Assembly (NCBI GenBank): GCA_000434015.1 | Contig: HF999523.1 | Location: forward strand, 263,423-327,422 | Origin: Clostridium sp. CAG:571 | GTDB lineage: Bacteria > Bacillota > Clostridia > TANB77 > CAG-508 | Direction of reading: 5' to 3' | Length of the DNA: 64,000 nucleotides | Shown here: positions 17,126 to 26,700 of the stretch, piece after piece | Position numbering within the stretch: the stretch's first letter is position 1 | How the letters are laid out: each line of letters begins with the position of its first letter | Notes under the pieces: generated by a model | Databases searched by the model: none | Seen by the model: the letters and a program-made list of their open reading frames with translations, nothing else | Told to the model about the DNA's origin: nothing | Program-made: the position numbers and the translations under genes

Positions 17126-18145
17126 ATGTCAGTTAAAGTAGCTATTAATGGATTTGGACGTATAGGACGTCTAGCGTTTAGACAAATGTTTGGAGCAGAA
17201 GGGTATGAAATCGTCGCAATAAACGATTTAACAAGTCCTAAAATGTTAGCTCATTTATTAAAATATGATTCAGCACAAGGAAGATATGAAAAAGCTGATA
17301 CAGTAGTGGCAGGAGATGAATCTATAACAGTAGATGGAAAAGAAATTAAAATATATGCTATAAAAGATGCAAATGAATTACCATGGGGAGAAATAGGTGT
17401 AGATGTTGTTCTAGAGTGTACAGGATTCTACACATCAAAAGATAAAGCACAAGCTCATATAAATGCAGGAGCTAAAAAAGTTGTTATATCAGCACCAGCT
17501 GGTAATGATTTACCAACAATAGTTTTTGGTGTAAATGAAAAAGTATTAACAAAAGAAGATAAAATTATATCTGCAGCATCATGTACAACAAACTGTTTAG
17601 CACCAATGGCAAATACTTTAAATAAATATGCACCTATTCAATCAGGAATAATGTCAACAATACATGCATACACAGGAGATCAAATGCTTTTAGATGGTCC
17701 ACATAGAAAAGGAGATTTAAGAAGAGCAAGAGCTGCAGCAATTAATATAGTACCAAATTCAACAGGTGCAGCAAAAGCAATTGGTTTAGTTATACCAGAA
17801 TTAAATGGAAAATTAATAGGATCAGCTCAAAGAGTTCCGGTTCCAACAGGATCAACAACAATATTAACAGCTGTTGTTAAAGGTAGTGATGTAACAGTAG
17901 AAGGAATAAATGCGGCAATGAAAGCTGCATCAAATGATTCTTTTGGTTATACAGATGAATTATTAGTTTCATCTGATATAATAGGAATTAGATATGGTTC
18001 ATTATTTGATAGTACACAAACAATGGTTACAAAAATTTCAGATGATTTATATCAAGTTCAAGTTGTTTCTTGGTATGATAATGAAAATTCATATACAAGT
18101 CAAATGGTAAGAACAATTAAGTATTTTGCAGAATTAGGAGAATAA
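17126..18145 (+). CDS. gap: Glyceraldehyde-3-phosphate dehydrogenase, type I
   Basis: GAPDH catalyses oxidative phosphorylation of glyceraldehyde 3-phosphate in glycolysis. The 339-residue product shows the NAD-binding NGFGRIGRLAFRQ at residues 8-20 and the active site SAASCTTNCLAP with catalytic Cys at about residue 153. The C-terminal WYDNENSYTSQMV is also present. The ATG at 17126 follows TGGAGG; an earlier in-frame TTG at 17099 has no ribosome binding site. It is first in the cluster gap-pgk-tpiA-gpmI-eno. Confidence 0.97.
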   Translation: MSVKVAINGFGRIGRLAFRQMFGAEGYEIVAINDLTSPKMLAHLLKYDSAQGRYEKADTVVAGDESITVDGKEIKIYAIKDANELPWGEIGVDVVLECTGFYTSKDKAQAHINAGAKKVVISAPAGNDLPTIVFGVNEKVLTKEDKIISAASCTTNCLAPMANTLNKYAPIQSGIMSTIHAYTGDQMLLDGPHRKGDLRRARAAAINIVPNSTGAAKAIGLVIPELNGKLIGSAQRVPVPTGSTTILTAVVKGSDVTVEGINAAMKAASNDSFGYTDELLVSSDIIGIRYGSLFDSTQTMVTKISDDLYQVQVVSWYDNENSYTSQMVRTIKYFAELGE

Positions 18146-18162
18146 TTATATAGACTTTTAAG

Positions 18163-18191
18163 AGGGCAGGCAAAATAAAATAGTCTGCCCT
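18163..18191 (+). other. GC-rich hairpin between gap and pgk
   Basis: AGGGCAG (18163-18169) pairs with CTGCCCT (18185-18191) around a 15-base A-rich loop. No T-run follows. Since gap is usually needed in greater amounts than the following genes, a 3'-end stabilising or processing element is plausible. Confidence 0.5.
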
Positions 18192-18267
18192 ATAAATCTT
18201 AAGCAAAAAATTAATTAATAAGTGTTATTAAATAGTTATTAGTTAATAATAGGAGGAGAATCAATTT

Positions 18268-19455
18268 ATGAATAAAAAAACAATTAAAGATATAGACTTA
18301 AAAGGAAAGAAAGTATTTGTAAGATGTGACTTTAATGTACCATTAGATGAAAATGGAAATATAACAGATAATAGAAGAATTGTAGGAGCATTAGATACAA
18401 TTAAGTATTTACTTGATCAAAATTGCAAAATAATTCTTTGCTCTCATTTAGGAAGACCAAAAGGAGAGGTTAAACCAGAATTTTCTTTAGCACCGGTTGC
18501 AAAGGAATTATCAAAACTATTAGGTAAAGAAGTAAAACTTGCAAAAGATGTTATAGGTGAAAATGCAAAAGAATTAACTTCTAACATGAAAAATGGAGAT
18601 ATCGTATTGTTAGAAAATGTTAGATTTGATCCAAGAGAAGAAAAAAATGATCCAGAGTTTTCAAAAGAGTTAGCTTCTATGGCAGAAGTATTTGTAAATG
18701 ATGCATTTGGAACAGCACATAGAGCACATAGCTCAACTGCAGGGATTGCAGAATATTTACCAGCTGTATCAGGATTCTTAATTGAAAAAGAACTTAAATT
18801 TTTAGGATCTGCACTAGAAAATCCAGAAAGACCATTTGTTGCAATTTTAGGAGGAAAAAAAGTTTCTGATAAAATTGGTGTTATAAATAGTTTATTAGAA
18901 AAAGTAGATACACTTATGATCGGCGGAGCTATGGCATATACTTTCTTTAAAGCACAAGGGTATAATGTAGGAAATTCTATTTGTGAATTAGATAAATTAG
19001 ATTTAGCAAAAGAATTAATGGAAAAAGCAGAAAAAAAAGGTGTTAAATTAATGCTTCCTATAGATACAAAACTAGGAAAAGAATTTGATCCAAATACAGA
19101 AACAAAAACAGTATCATGGACAGAAATTCCAGATGGATGGGAAGGTTTTGATATTGGAGAAAAGACAATTGAATTGTATAAAAATGAGTTAAAAAATGCA
19201 AAAACAGTTATATGGAATGGTCCAGTAGGATTATTTGAATTTGATACATTTGCAATAGGCACAAATGAAATTGCAAAAACATTATCAGAAATGACTGATT
19301 GTACTACTATTATTGGTGGAGGAGATTCAGCAGCAGCAGTAGAAAAAGCAGGTCTTGCAGAAAAGTTTACTCATATATCAACAGGTGGTGGAGCATCACT
19401 TGAATTCTTAGAAGGAAAGAAATTACCAGGAATTGAATGTTTAATGAATAAATAA
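18268..19455 (+). CDS. pgk: Phosphoglycerate kinase
   Basis: PGK forms ATP from 1,3-bisphosphoglycerate. The 395-residue product has the N-terminal substrate motif VFVRCDFNVPLDENG, the hinge region, and the nucleotide-binding GGGDSAAAVEKAG and STGGGASLEFLEGK near the C-terminus. The ATG follows TAGGAGGAG with 10 bases between. tpiA follows after 21 bases. Confidence 0.97.
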   Translation: MNKKTIKDIDLKGKKVFVRCDFNVPLDENGNITDNRRIVGALDTIKYLLDQNCKIILCSHLGRPKGEVKPEFSLAPVAKELSKLLGKEVKLAKDVIGENAKELTSNMKNGDIVLLENVRFDPREEKNDPEFSKELASMAEVFVNDAFGTAHRAHSSTAGIAEYLPAVSGFLIEKELKFLGSALENPERPFVAILGGKKVSDKIGVINSLLEKVDTLMIGGAMAYTFFKAQGYNVGNSICELDKLDLAKELMEKAEKKGVKLMLPIDTKLGKEFDPNTETKTVSWTEIPDGWEGFDIGEKTIELYKNELKNAKTVIWNGPVGLFEFDTFAIGTNEIAKTLSEMTDCTTIIGGGDSAAAVEKAGLAEKFTHISTGGGASLEFLEGKKLPGIECLMNK

Positions 19456-19476
19456 AAAGTGGGAGGTAATTAAAAC

Positions 19477-20232
19477 ATGAGAAGAAAAGTAATTGCAGGA
19501 AATTGGAAGATGAATATGCTTCCAGATGAAACTATAAAATTTATAGATGAAATAGCACCACTTGTAAAAGATACAGAAAATGAAGTAATCCTTTGTGTTC
19601 CTTATACAGATTTATTTTATGCATTACTTACAGCACAAAATACAAACATTAAAATAGGTGCACAAAATATGCATTGGGAAGAAAAAGGTGCTTTTACAGG
19701 AGAGGTTTCTGGAAAAATGTTAAAAGCAATAGGTGTAAAATATGTAATTATTGGTCATTCGGAAAGAAGACAATATTTTGCAGAAACAGATGAATCTGTA
19801 AATAAAAAAATAAAAGCGGCTTTCGAAAATAATTTAAATCCAATTGTTTGTGTTGGGGAAACTTTAGAGCAAAGAGAAGAAGGAAAAACAGAAGAAATAA
19901 TTACAAATCAAACTCGTTTAGCTTTAGAAGGTTTAACAAATGAACAAGTAAAAAATACAATAATTGCATATGAACCAATATGGGCTATAGGTACAGGTAA
20001 AACTGCTACATCAGAAGATGCAAATAATAGTATAAAAGCAATAAGAAAAGAAATAGAAAAAAATTATGGAAAAGAAGTTGCAGAAGAAGTAATAATCCAA
20101 TATGGAGGAAGTGTTAAATCACAAAATGCCAAAGAATTATTTACTACATCAGATATTGATGGTGGCTTAGTAGGTGGAGCAAGTCTAAAAGTAGAAGAAT
20201 TTTCAAAAATAGTTAATTATAATAAAATTTAA
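19477..20232 (+). CDS. tpiA: Triosephosphate isomerase
   Basis: TIM interconverts DHAP and glyceraldehyde 3-phosphate. The 251-residue product starts MRRKVIAGNWKMN (Asn and Lys of the active site), has the electrophile His in GHSERR near residue 95, and the catalytic Glu in YEPIWAIGTGKTA near 168. The C-terminal phosphate loops (YGGSVK, GLVGGASL) are present. The ATG follows GGGAGGT. Confidence 0.97.
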   Translation: MRRKVIAGNWKMNMLPDETIKFIDEIAPLVKDTENEVILCVPYTDLFYALLTAQNTNIKIGAQNMHWEEKGAFTGEVSGKMLKAIGVKYVIIGHSERRQYFAETDESVNKKIKAAFENNLNPIVCVGETLEQREEGKTEEIITNQTRLALEGLTNEQVKNTIIAYEPIWAIGTGKTATSEDANNSIKAIRKEIEKNYGKEVAEEVIIQYGGSVKSQNAKELFTTSDIDGGLVGGASLKVEEFSKIVNYNKI

Positions 20233-20283
20233 TATAAACAAAAAATACTAAAGAAGCGGAATATAAATTATAGAAGGAAAAGG

Positions 20284-21831
20284 ATGGTAAAAAATAATAT
20301 GGATAAAAAACTTACAATGCTAATGATATTAGATGGGTTTGGAGAAAATAAGAATGAAAAAGGTAATGCAGTAAAGCTTGCTAAAACTCCAAACATTGAT
20401 AAACTAATGAAAACATGTCCAACAACAGATATTTATACAAGTGGGTTAAGCGTAGGACTTCCAGAAGGACAAATGGGAAATTCAGAGGTTGGTCACACAA
20501 ATATTGGAGCAGGAAGAATTGTATACCAAGAATTAACAAGAATAACAAAATCAATAGAAGATGGAGATTTCTTTAGTATACCAGAATTTGTAAAAGCAAT
20601 AGAAAATTGTAAAAAGAATAATTCAAAGCTTCATGTTATAGGACTTTTATCTGATGGAGGAGTGCATAGCCATATACGCCACTTATTTGCAATTCTTGAA
20701 CTTGCAAAAAGAAAAGATTTTGAAGATGTATATGTTCACTGCTTCTTAGATGGTAGAGATACACCACCAGCATCAGCAGAAAATTATATAATGCAATTAG
20801 AAGAAAAAATGAAAGAAAAAGGAATTGGAAAAATTGCTAGTATATCTGGAAGATTTTACAGTATGGATAGAGATAAAAGATGGCAAAGAATTCAAAAAAG
20901 TTATGATGCAATGGTAAATGGAGTTGGAGAAAAAGCTCAATCTGCAATTTCAGCAATAGAAAGCTCATATCAAAAAGAAGTTTTTGATGAATTTGTAGAA
21001 CCAACAGTAATTTGTAATGGTGAAAATCCTGTTGCTACTATCGGTAAAGATGATTCTGTTATATTCTTTAATTTCAGACCTGATAGAGCAAGAGAAATAA
21101 CAAGAACATTAGTAGATAAAGATTTTAACGAATTTGAAACTAAAGATTTAAATTTATATTTTGTATGTATGACACCATATGATGAAACAATGCCTAATGT
21201 TCAAGTAGCATTTAAAAAAGAGCCTTTATTAAATACTTTTGGAGAATATATTAGCAAACATAACATGACACAACTAAGAATTGCAGAAACAGAAAAATAT
21301 GCACATGTTACATTTTTCTTTAATGGTGGAGAAGAAAAACAATATAAAGGTGAAGATAGAATATTAGTTTCATCACCAAAAGTTGAAACTTATGATATGC
21401 AACCAGAAATGAGTGCTCCAGAAGTTACAAAAAAAGTTGTAGAAGCAATTAATTCTAAAAAATATAATGTTATTATATTGAATTATGCAAATCCAGATAT
21501 GGTAGGGCATACAGGAAATTTAGATGCAGCAATCAAGGCAATTGAAGAAATAGATAAAGATGTAGGTGAAGTTGTAGAAGCAATTAAAGCAAATGAAGGT
21601 GTTCTACTAATAACTGCAGATCATGGTAATTCAGAACAAATGATAGATTATAAAACAGGTGAACCTCATACAGCACATACAACAAACCCAGTTCCATTAA
21701 TTTTATATGGAATGGAAAATGTACAATTAAAACAAGGTAAACTTGCAGATTTAGCACCTACTATGTTAGATATAATGGGGCTAGAAAAACCAGAAGAAAT
21801 GACTGGAGAGAGTATAATAATAAAAAAATAA
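20284..21831 (+). CDS. gpmI: 2,3-bisphosphoglycerate-independent phosphoglycerate mutase
   Basis: This manganese-dependent mutase interconverts 3- and 2-phosphoglycerate. The 515-residue product has the metal-binding ILDGFG, the phospho-acceptor Ser in GNSEVGHTNIGAGR near residue 65, HCFLDGRDTPP, and the second metal site TADHGNSEQM near residue 450. The start at 20284 has GAAGGA about 7 bases before it; a second Met five codons on is possible. It belongs to the alkaline phosphatase superfamily. Confidence 0.96.
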   Translation: MVKNNMDKKLTMLMILDGFGENKNEKGNAVKLAKTPNIDKLMKTCPTTDIYTSGLSVGLPEGQMGNSEVGHTNIGAGRIVYQELTRITKSIEDGDFFSIPEFVKAIENCKKNNSKLHVIGLLSDGGVHSHIRHLFAILELAKRKDFEDVYVHCFLDGRDTPPASAENYIMQLEEKMKEKGIGKIASISGRFYSMDRDKRWQRIQKSYDAMVNGVGEKAQSAISAIESSYQKEVFDEFVEPTVICNGENPVATIGKDDSVIFFNFRPDRAREITRTLVDKDFNEFETKDLNLYFVCMTPYDETMPNVQVAFKKEPLLNTFGEYISKHNMTQLRIAETEKYAHVTFFFNGGEEKQYKGEDRILVSSPKVETYDMQPEMSAPEVTKKVVEAINSKKYNVIILNYANPDMVGHTGNLDAAIKAIEEIDKDVGEVVEAIKANEGVLLITADHGNSEQMIDYKTGEPHTAHTTNPVPLILYGMENVQLKQGKLADLAPTMLDIMGLEKPEEMTGESIIIKK

Positions 21832-21863
21832 AAAATCAAATAAAAATAAATGGAGGTATAAAA

Positions 21864-23171
21864 ATGAAAGATTATTTAGAAATTGAAAGTGTAAAAGGAT
21901 TGGAAGTATTAGATTCAAGAGGAAATCCAACTGTACAAGTTGAAGTAGTTACAATAGACGGATCAGTTGGTGTTGCAATGGTTCCATCTGGAGCATCAAC
22001 AGGTGCTTTTGAAGCTGTTGAATTAAGAGATGGAGATAAATCAAGATATATGGGTAAAGGAGTTTTAAAAGCTGTTGAAAATGTTAATAAAATAATTGCT
22101 CCTGAAATAGAAGGTATGAATGTATATAATCAAGCTGAAATTGATAAAAAATTAATTGAAATTGATGGAACAGAAAATAAAGGAAAATTAGGAGCAAATG
22201 CTACACTTGGTGTATCACTTGCAGTTGCAAAAGCAGCAGCACAATCTTTAGGTATGTCTTTATATAATTATATAGGTGGTCCAAATGCAAAAACATTACC
22301 AGTTCCAATGATGAATATATTAAATGGTGGAAAACATGCTGATAATACAGTAAATACACAAGAATTTATGATTATGCCAGTTGGTGCAAAATCATTTACA
22401 GAATGTTTACGTATGTGTGCAGAAATATATCATACATTAAAGAAAGTTTTAAAAGAAAAAGGATTAGCTTCTGGTGTTGGTGATGAAGGTGGATTTGCAC
22501 CAAATTTATCAAGCGACGAAGAAGCATTAAAATTAATAGTTGAAGCTATTGAAAAAGCTGGATACAAACCAGGAGAAGAAGTTTGCTTAGCATTAGATGT
22601 TGCATCAACAGAAATGTATGACGAAGCTAAAAAAATTGGAAAAGAAGGAAATTATTATTTCTGGAAAACTAATGAATTAAAAACTCCAGATGAAATGATA
22701 GCTTTCTTAGAAGAATTAGTTAATAAATATCCAATAATCTCAATAGAAGATGGATTGGCAGAAGAAGATTGGGAAAATTGGTCAAAATTAACTGCAAAAT
22801 TAGGAAACAAAATACAATTAGTTGGTGATGATTTATTTGTAACAAATGTTAAAAGATTACAAAAAGGATTAGATAATAATATTGCTAATAGTATATTAAT
22901 AAAATTAAATCAAATAGGAACATTAACAGAAACTTTAGATGCAATAGAACTTGCTAAAAAGAATGGATATACAGCAGTTGTATCACATAGAAGTGGTGAA
23001 ACAGAGGATACAACATTAGCAGATGTTGCTGTTGCAACAAATGCAGGACAAATAAAAACAGGTGCTCCTTGTAGAACAGATAGAGTTGCAAAATACAACA
23101 GATTATTAAATATTGAAAATGAATTAGGAGAAATAGCAATTTATCCAGGAAAAAAAGCTATTGTAAAATAA
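21864..23171 (+). CDS. eno: Enolase
   Basis: Enolase dehydrates 2-phosphoglycerate to phosphoenolpyruvate. The 435-residue product has VLDSRGNPTVQVEV near the N-terminus, the catalytic Glu region GDEGGFAPNLSSDEEAL near 205, metal ligands in SIEDGLAEEDW, and SHRSGETEDTTLADVAV with the lid and lysine region before it. The ATG follows TGGAGGT. It ends the glycolytic cluster; a strong terminator follows. Confidence 0.98.
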   Translation: MKDYLEIESVKGLEVLDSRGNPTVQVEVVTIDGSVGVAMVPSGASTGAFEAVELRDGDKSRYMGKGVLKAVENVNKIIAPEIEGMNVYNQAEIDKKLIEIDGTENKGKLGANATLGVSLAVAKAAAQSLGMSLYNYIGGPNAKTLPVPMMNILNGGKHADNTVNTQEFMIMPVGAKSFTECLRMCAEIYHTLKKVLKEKGLASGVGDEGGFAPNLSSDEEALKLIVEAIEKAGYKPGEEVCLALDVASTEMYDEAKKIGKEGNYYFWKTNELKTPDEMIAFLEELVNKYPIISIEDGLAEEDWENWSKLTAKLGNKIQLVGDDLFVTNVKRLQKGLDNNIANSILIKLNQIGTLTETLDAIELAKKNGYTAVVSHRSGETEDTTLADVAVATNAGQIKTGAPCRTDRVAKYNRLLNIENELGEIAIYPGKKAIVK

Positions 23172-23188
23172 TATAAAGCATAAATAAA

Positions 23189-23229
23189 AAATAAGTGTAG
23201 ACACTAAAATGTGTTTACATTTATTTTTT
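23189..23229 (+). terminator. Intrinsic terminator of the glycolytic cluster
   Basis: A 16-bp stem with two G-U pairs (starting AAATAAGTGTAGACAC) and a 6-base loop, followed by a run of T. It lies 17 bases after the eno stop. The rest of the 302-base gap before the merR-like gene holds only AT-rich sequence and the promoter at 23419. Confidence 0.85.
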
Positions 23230-23418
23230 TATATTTATAATAATAACTATTAATAAATATAAAATAATTATTAATAGTTAAAAATGTGTATACAGATTAA
23301 ATAAAATTGAAAAATTGCAGATTTTAGTAAAATATAACTTGTGGTGACTTTATTTTTGCATGTAAAAAGGAGAAGATAAAAATTATATAAAGGAAAATAA
23401 AAAAATTTTAAAAAGGTA

Positions 23419-23449
23419 TTGACTTAGAGCTAGCTATAAGTGTTAATAT
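23419..23449 (+). promoter_or_regulatory. MerR-type promoter and operator
   Basis: TTGACT (23419-23424) and TAATAT (23444-23449) are separated by 19 bases, the long spacer typical of MerR-activated promoters. An imperfect inverted repeat (CTTAGAGC and GCTATAAG) lies in the spacer, where MerR proteins bind. The regulator gene begins 25 bases downstream, so autoregulation is likely. Confidence 0.8.
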
Positions 23450-23473
23450 CTATAAAGTAAGGAGGTATATTAA

Positions 23474-23854
23474 ATGACAATTGCAGAAGTAAGTAAAAAA
23501 TACGACTTAACAGCAGATACATTGAGATATTATGAAAGAATAGGTCTTATTACTGGTGTACCTAGAAACAAGAATGGAATAAGAAATTATGATGAAAAAT
23601 CTTGTAAAAGAATTGAGTTTATAAAATGTATGAGAAATGCTGGTGTTGGAATTGAAATTTTAATAGAATACATGACTTTACTTGATAAAGGTAAAACAAC
23701 AGTAGAAGCTAGGAAAAAATTGTTAGAAGAGCAAAGAGAGAAATTATTAGAAAAACAAAAAAATATTAATGAAACAATAGACAGATTAAATTATAAAATT
23801 GAAATTTATGAAGATATATCTTCAGGAAAAAGAAAAGATTTTACAGAAATATAA
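23474..23854 (+). CDS. MerR family transcriptional regulator
   Basis: The 126-residue product has the N-terminal winged helix-turn-helix (MTIAEVSKKYDLTADTLRYY) and a C-terminal dimerisation coiled coil (about residues 75-115). It has no metal-binding cysteine pair at the C-terminus. It resembles the aldehyde- or redox-responsive AdhR/YraB branch rather than a metal sensor. The following genes encode a flavodoxin and a DXS-like enzyme, which are probably its targets. AAGGAGGT precedes the ATG. Confidence 0.9.
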   Translation: MTIAEVSKKYDLTADTLRYYERIGLITGVPRNKNGIRNYDEKSCKRIEFIKCMRNAGVGIEILIEYMTLLDKGKTTVEARKKLLEEQREKLLEKQKNINETIDRLNYKIEIYEDISSGKRKDFTEI

Positions 23855-23875
23855 AGTTTTTAGGAGGGCAGAAAT

Positions 23876-24361
23876 ATGAATAATAGTAAAAAAATAGTTG
23901 TATATTTTTCATATACAGGACATACAAAGATGATAGCAGAAAAAATATCAAAGGAATTAAATTGTGATATTTTAGAATTAAAGCCAATAGTTCCTTATTC
24001 TGATAATTATCAAGAAGTTGTAGATGATGAACAAAATAGTGAAGCAAGTAACCATATTCCAGAAATAGAAAAAGTAAATATAGATTTAAATAAATATGAT
24101 GAGATTATATTGGGATTTCCTACATGGTGGTATAGACCAGCACCTGTAGTAAGAGCTTTTTTGAAAAATAATGATTTGACAGGAAAAAATATTGTTCCAT
24201 TTGCTACAAATGCTGGATGGCTTGGTAGAAGTTTTACAGAAGTAAAAAAATTGTGTCCAAAGTCAATCGTAAAAAATGAAATGAATATAGTATTTGAAAG
24301 TTATAGTGATAATCTACAAACAGAAATGTCAGAAGTAGAAAATTGGATAAAATCATTATAA
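23876..24361 (+). CDS. Flavodoxin-like protein
   Basis: The 161-residue product has the FMN phosphate loop FSYTGHTKMIAEKI (residues 12-25), GFPTWWYRPAPVVRAFL near 82-98 and the ATNAGWLGRSF loop near 115. This is the flavodoxin_4 type often found with MerR-family AdhR regulators in Clostridia and Lactobacilli. It probably acts as an electron carrier or reductase in a redox or aldehyde stress response. It is 21 bases after the regulator gene. Confidence 0.88.
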   Translation: MNNSKKIVVYFSYTGHTKMIAEKISKELNCDILELKPIVPYSDNYQEVVDDEQNSEASNHIPEIEKVNIDLNKYDEIILGFPTWWYRPAPVVRAFLKNNDLTGKNIVPFATNAGWLGRSFTEVKKLCPKSIVKNEMNIVFESYSDNLQTEMSEVENWIKSL

Positions 24362-24380
24362 AAAATAAGGAGGTTTTGAA

Positions 24381-26138
24381 ATGTATTTAGAAAAAATTAA
24401 TAGTCCAAAAGATATTAAAAATATGAAAATTGAAGAATTAGAAATATTAGCAACAGAGATGAGAAAAGCTTTATTAGAGAAACTTAGTAAGAAAGGGGGA
24501 CATTTTGGTCCGAACTTTGGTATGGTAGAAGCAATCATTGCTCTTCATTATGTTTTTAATTCACCAGTAGATAAATTAGTTTTTGATGTATCACATCAGA
24601 GTTATTGCCATAAAATGCTTACAGGAAGAAAAGATGCTTTTTTATATGAGGAACATTATAAGGATGTTTCAGGATATACAAATCCAGATGAAAGTAAGCA
24701 TGACTTATTTAATATAGGGCATACTTCAACTTCTATAAGCTTAGCATCAGGTTTAGTAAAGGCAAGAGATTTAAAAAATGATAAAGAAAATGTAATAGCT
24801 GTTATTGGTGATGGTTCTCTAAGTGGAGGAGAAGCTTTAGAAGGATTAGATTTTGCAGGAGAACAAAAAAGTAATTTTATAATCGTTGTAAATGATAATG
24901 ATATGTCAATTGCAGAAAATCATGGGGGATTATACAAAAATTTAAAAGCTTTAAGAGATAGTAATGGAAGTTGTGAATGTAATTTATTTAAAGCTATGGG
25001 ATTAGACTATATTTATCAAAATGAAGGAAATAATATTGAAGAATTAATAAAAACTTTTTCTAAAGTAAAAGATATAAATCATCCAATTGTTGTTCATATT
25101 AATACTACAAAAGGAAAAGGATATAAGTTTGCAGAAGAGAATAAAGAAAATTGGCATTGGTGTATGCCTTTTGACATAGATACAGGAAAAACAGTAGTAA
25201 GTTTCAGTGGTGAAGATTATGGAGCACTTACTTGTGATTATTTATTAGAAAAAATGAAAAAGGATAAAAAAGTAGTTGCAGTTGTAGCAGGGGTTCCAAC
25301 AAATATAGGATTTACAAAAGAAAAAAGGGAGGAAGCAAAAGATCAATTTGTAGATGTGGGAATTGCAGAAGAACATGCTGTTGCATTTGTGTCTGGAATT
25401 GCTAAAAATGGAGGAAAACCAATATTTGCAACACATGCAAGTTTTATGCAAAGAACATATGATCAATTATCACAAGATTTATGTATAAATAAAAATCCAG
25501 CAACTATTTTAGTAAATACTGCATCTGTATATGGAATGAATGATGTAACACATTTGGGGTTATATGATATTCCTATGATGAGTAATATTCCAAATCTTGT
25601 TTATTTAGCACCAACATGTAAAAAAGAGTATTTTGCAATGTTAGATTGGAGTATTGAGCAAAATGAGTTCCCAGTAGCAATACGTGTGCCATGCAATGGA
25701 GTTATATCTTCAGAAAAAGAAGTTGAGAGAGATTATAGTAATCTTAATAAATTTAAAGTTGAGGAAAAAGGAAATAAAGTAGCAATAATAGCTTTAGGAG
25801 ATTTTTTTGAAATTGGAAGAAGTGTATTAAAAGGATTAAAAGAAGAACTTGGTATAAGTGCAACATTAATAAATCCAAGATATATTACTGGATTAGATGA
25901 AGAGTATTTAGAAGATTTAAAACAAGATCATGATATAGTAATAACATTAGAAGATGGAATGCTAGAAGGAGGATTTGGAGAAAAAATTGCAAGTTTTTAT
26001 GGAACAAGTGATATGAAAGTAAAAAATTATGGAATCAAAAAAAGTTTTCCTGATAGATACAATGTAGAAGATTTATTAAGAGAAAATAGAATTACTAAAG
26101 AGCAAATTATAGAAGATATAAAAAATATTATGAAATAA
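24381..26138 (+). CDS. DXS-like thiamine-diphosphate enzyme (paralogue of Dxs)
   Basis: The 585-residue product follows the transketolase/DXS plan. There is a thiamine-diphosphate and Mg motif GDGSLSGGEALEG...NDNDMSI near residues 141-177, the pyrimidine domain with the Glu motif GIAEEHAVAFVSG, and a C-terminal domain. It is shorter than the second copy (626 residues). The difference is mainly a stretch of about 40 residues missing after the NDNDMSI motif, where true DXS has a basic loop. Its operon with MerR and flavodoxin suggests a specialised acyloin or redox role. DXS activity cannot be assumed. AAGGAGG precedes the ATG. Confidence 0.8.
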   Translation: MYLEKINSPKDIKNMKIEELEILATEMRKALLEKLSKKGGHFGPNFGMVEAIIALHYVFNSPVDKLVFDVSHQSYCHKMLTGRKDAFLYEEHYKDVSGYTNPDESKHDLFNIGHTSTSISLASGLVKARDLKNDKENVIAVIGDGSLSGGEALEGLDFAGEQKSNFIIVVNDNDMSIAENHGGLYKNLKALRDSNGSCECNLFKAMGLDYIYQNEGNNIEELIKTFSKVKDINHPIVVHINTTKGKGYKFAEENKENWHWCMPFDIDTGKTVVSFSGEDYGALTCDYLLEKMKKDKKVVAVVAGVPTNIGFTKEKREEAKDQFVDVGIAEEHAVAFVSGIAKNGGKPIFATHASFMQRTYDQLSQDLCINKNPATILVNTASVYGMNDVTHLGLYDIPMMSNIPNLVYLAPTCKKEYFAMLDWSIEQNEFPVAIRVPCNGVISSEKEVERDYSNLNKFKVEEKGNKVAIIALGDFFEIGRSVLKGLKEELGISATLINPRYITGLDEEYLEDLKQDHDIVITLEDGMLEGGFGEKIASFYGTSDMKVKNYGIKKSFPDRYNVEDLLRENRITKEQIIEDIKNIMK

Positions 26139-26220
26139 ATATAAGGAAAATAGGAAGCAGAAATTTATAATATATTTTTAATGAAACAAATATAATACAA
26201 AACTATTTAACTTAATGTAA

Positions 26221-26257
26221 AAAAAGCAATATTAATATTAAAAATATTGCTTTTTTT
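26221..26257 (+). terminator. Intrinsic terminator after the MerR-flavodoxin-DXS-like operon
   Basis: AAAAAGCAATATT (26221-26233) pairs with AATATTGCTTTTT (26243-26255), followed by more T. It lies about 80 bases after the stop codon. Confidence 0.8.
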
Positions 26258-26423
26258 ATATTCCAACAATTATAAAGTATATGCTTAACAAGTAAAGATA
26301 AAAAATGTAAAATGAAATATAAAAAATTTTAAAATACTTGTAAACTAGAATAAATTAATATATAATCAAAAAGTATGTTTTATATGAAAAATACTAGTGA
26401 TATACTATTATGTTAAAACTATA

Positions 26424-26473
26424 ATGAGACTTATTTGCAAAAAAGCAAAATCGGCAGATAGTGTCTCTTTTTA
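26424..26473 (+). terminator. Terminator-like structure before the mntP remnant
   Basis: GAGAC (26426-26430) pairs with GTCTC (26463-26467) and is followed by TTTTT. Inside the loop a second hairpin (TTGC-AAAAAA-GCAA) is visible. No gene precedes it closely, so it could end a small RNA or be left from a lost upstream gene or riboswitch. Confidence 0.45.
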
Positions 26474-26492
26474 TATATATAAATATTGCTAA

Positions 26493-26630
26493 TTTATTTT
26501 ATCTGTAATTGGAACAAAAATAGGAAATAGATTTGGAAACAAGTTTGAAAAAATTGCGGAAGTAATAGGTGGAATTATTTTAATTTTATTAGGAATAAAA
26601 ATTTTATTAGAACATCTAAATATTTTTTAA
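26493..26630 (+). pseudogene. mntP: C-terminal fragment of an MntP-like manganese exporter
   Basis: Forty-five residues remain in one frame after a stop codon. They contain GTKIGNRFGNKFEKIAEVIG and end in LLGIKILLEHLNIF, which matches the last helix and loop of MntP family exporters. No start codon, no ribosome binding site and none of the other five helices are present. It is a remnant, not a shifted gene: there is no CGG involved and nothing upstream to join to. Confidence 0.7.
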
Positions 26631-26700
26631 GAAAAAATAAATTATAAAAAAGAGGATAAAAAGGAGTATATGACTAATAAAATAGTCATAAAGAATTAAT

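Noticed and set aside
26424..26473. A manganese (yybP-ykoY) riboswitch before the mntP remnant
   Set aside because: The conserved core sequence of that class is not visible; only a terminator-like stem is present.
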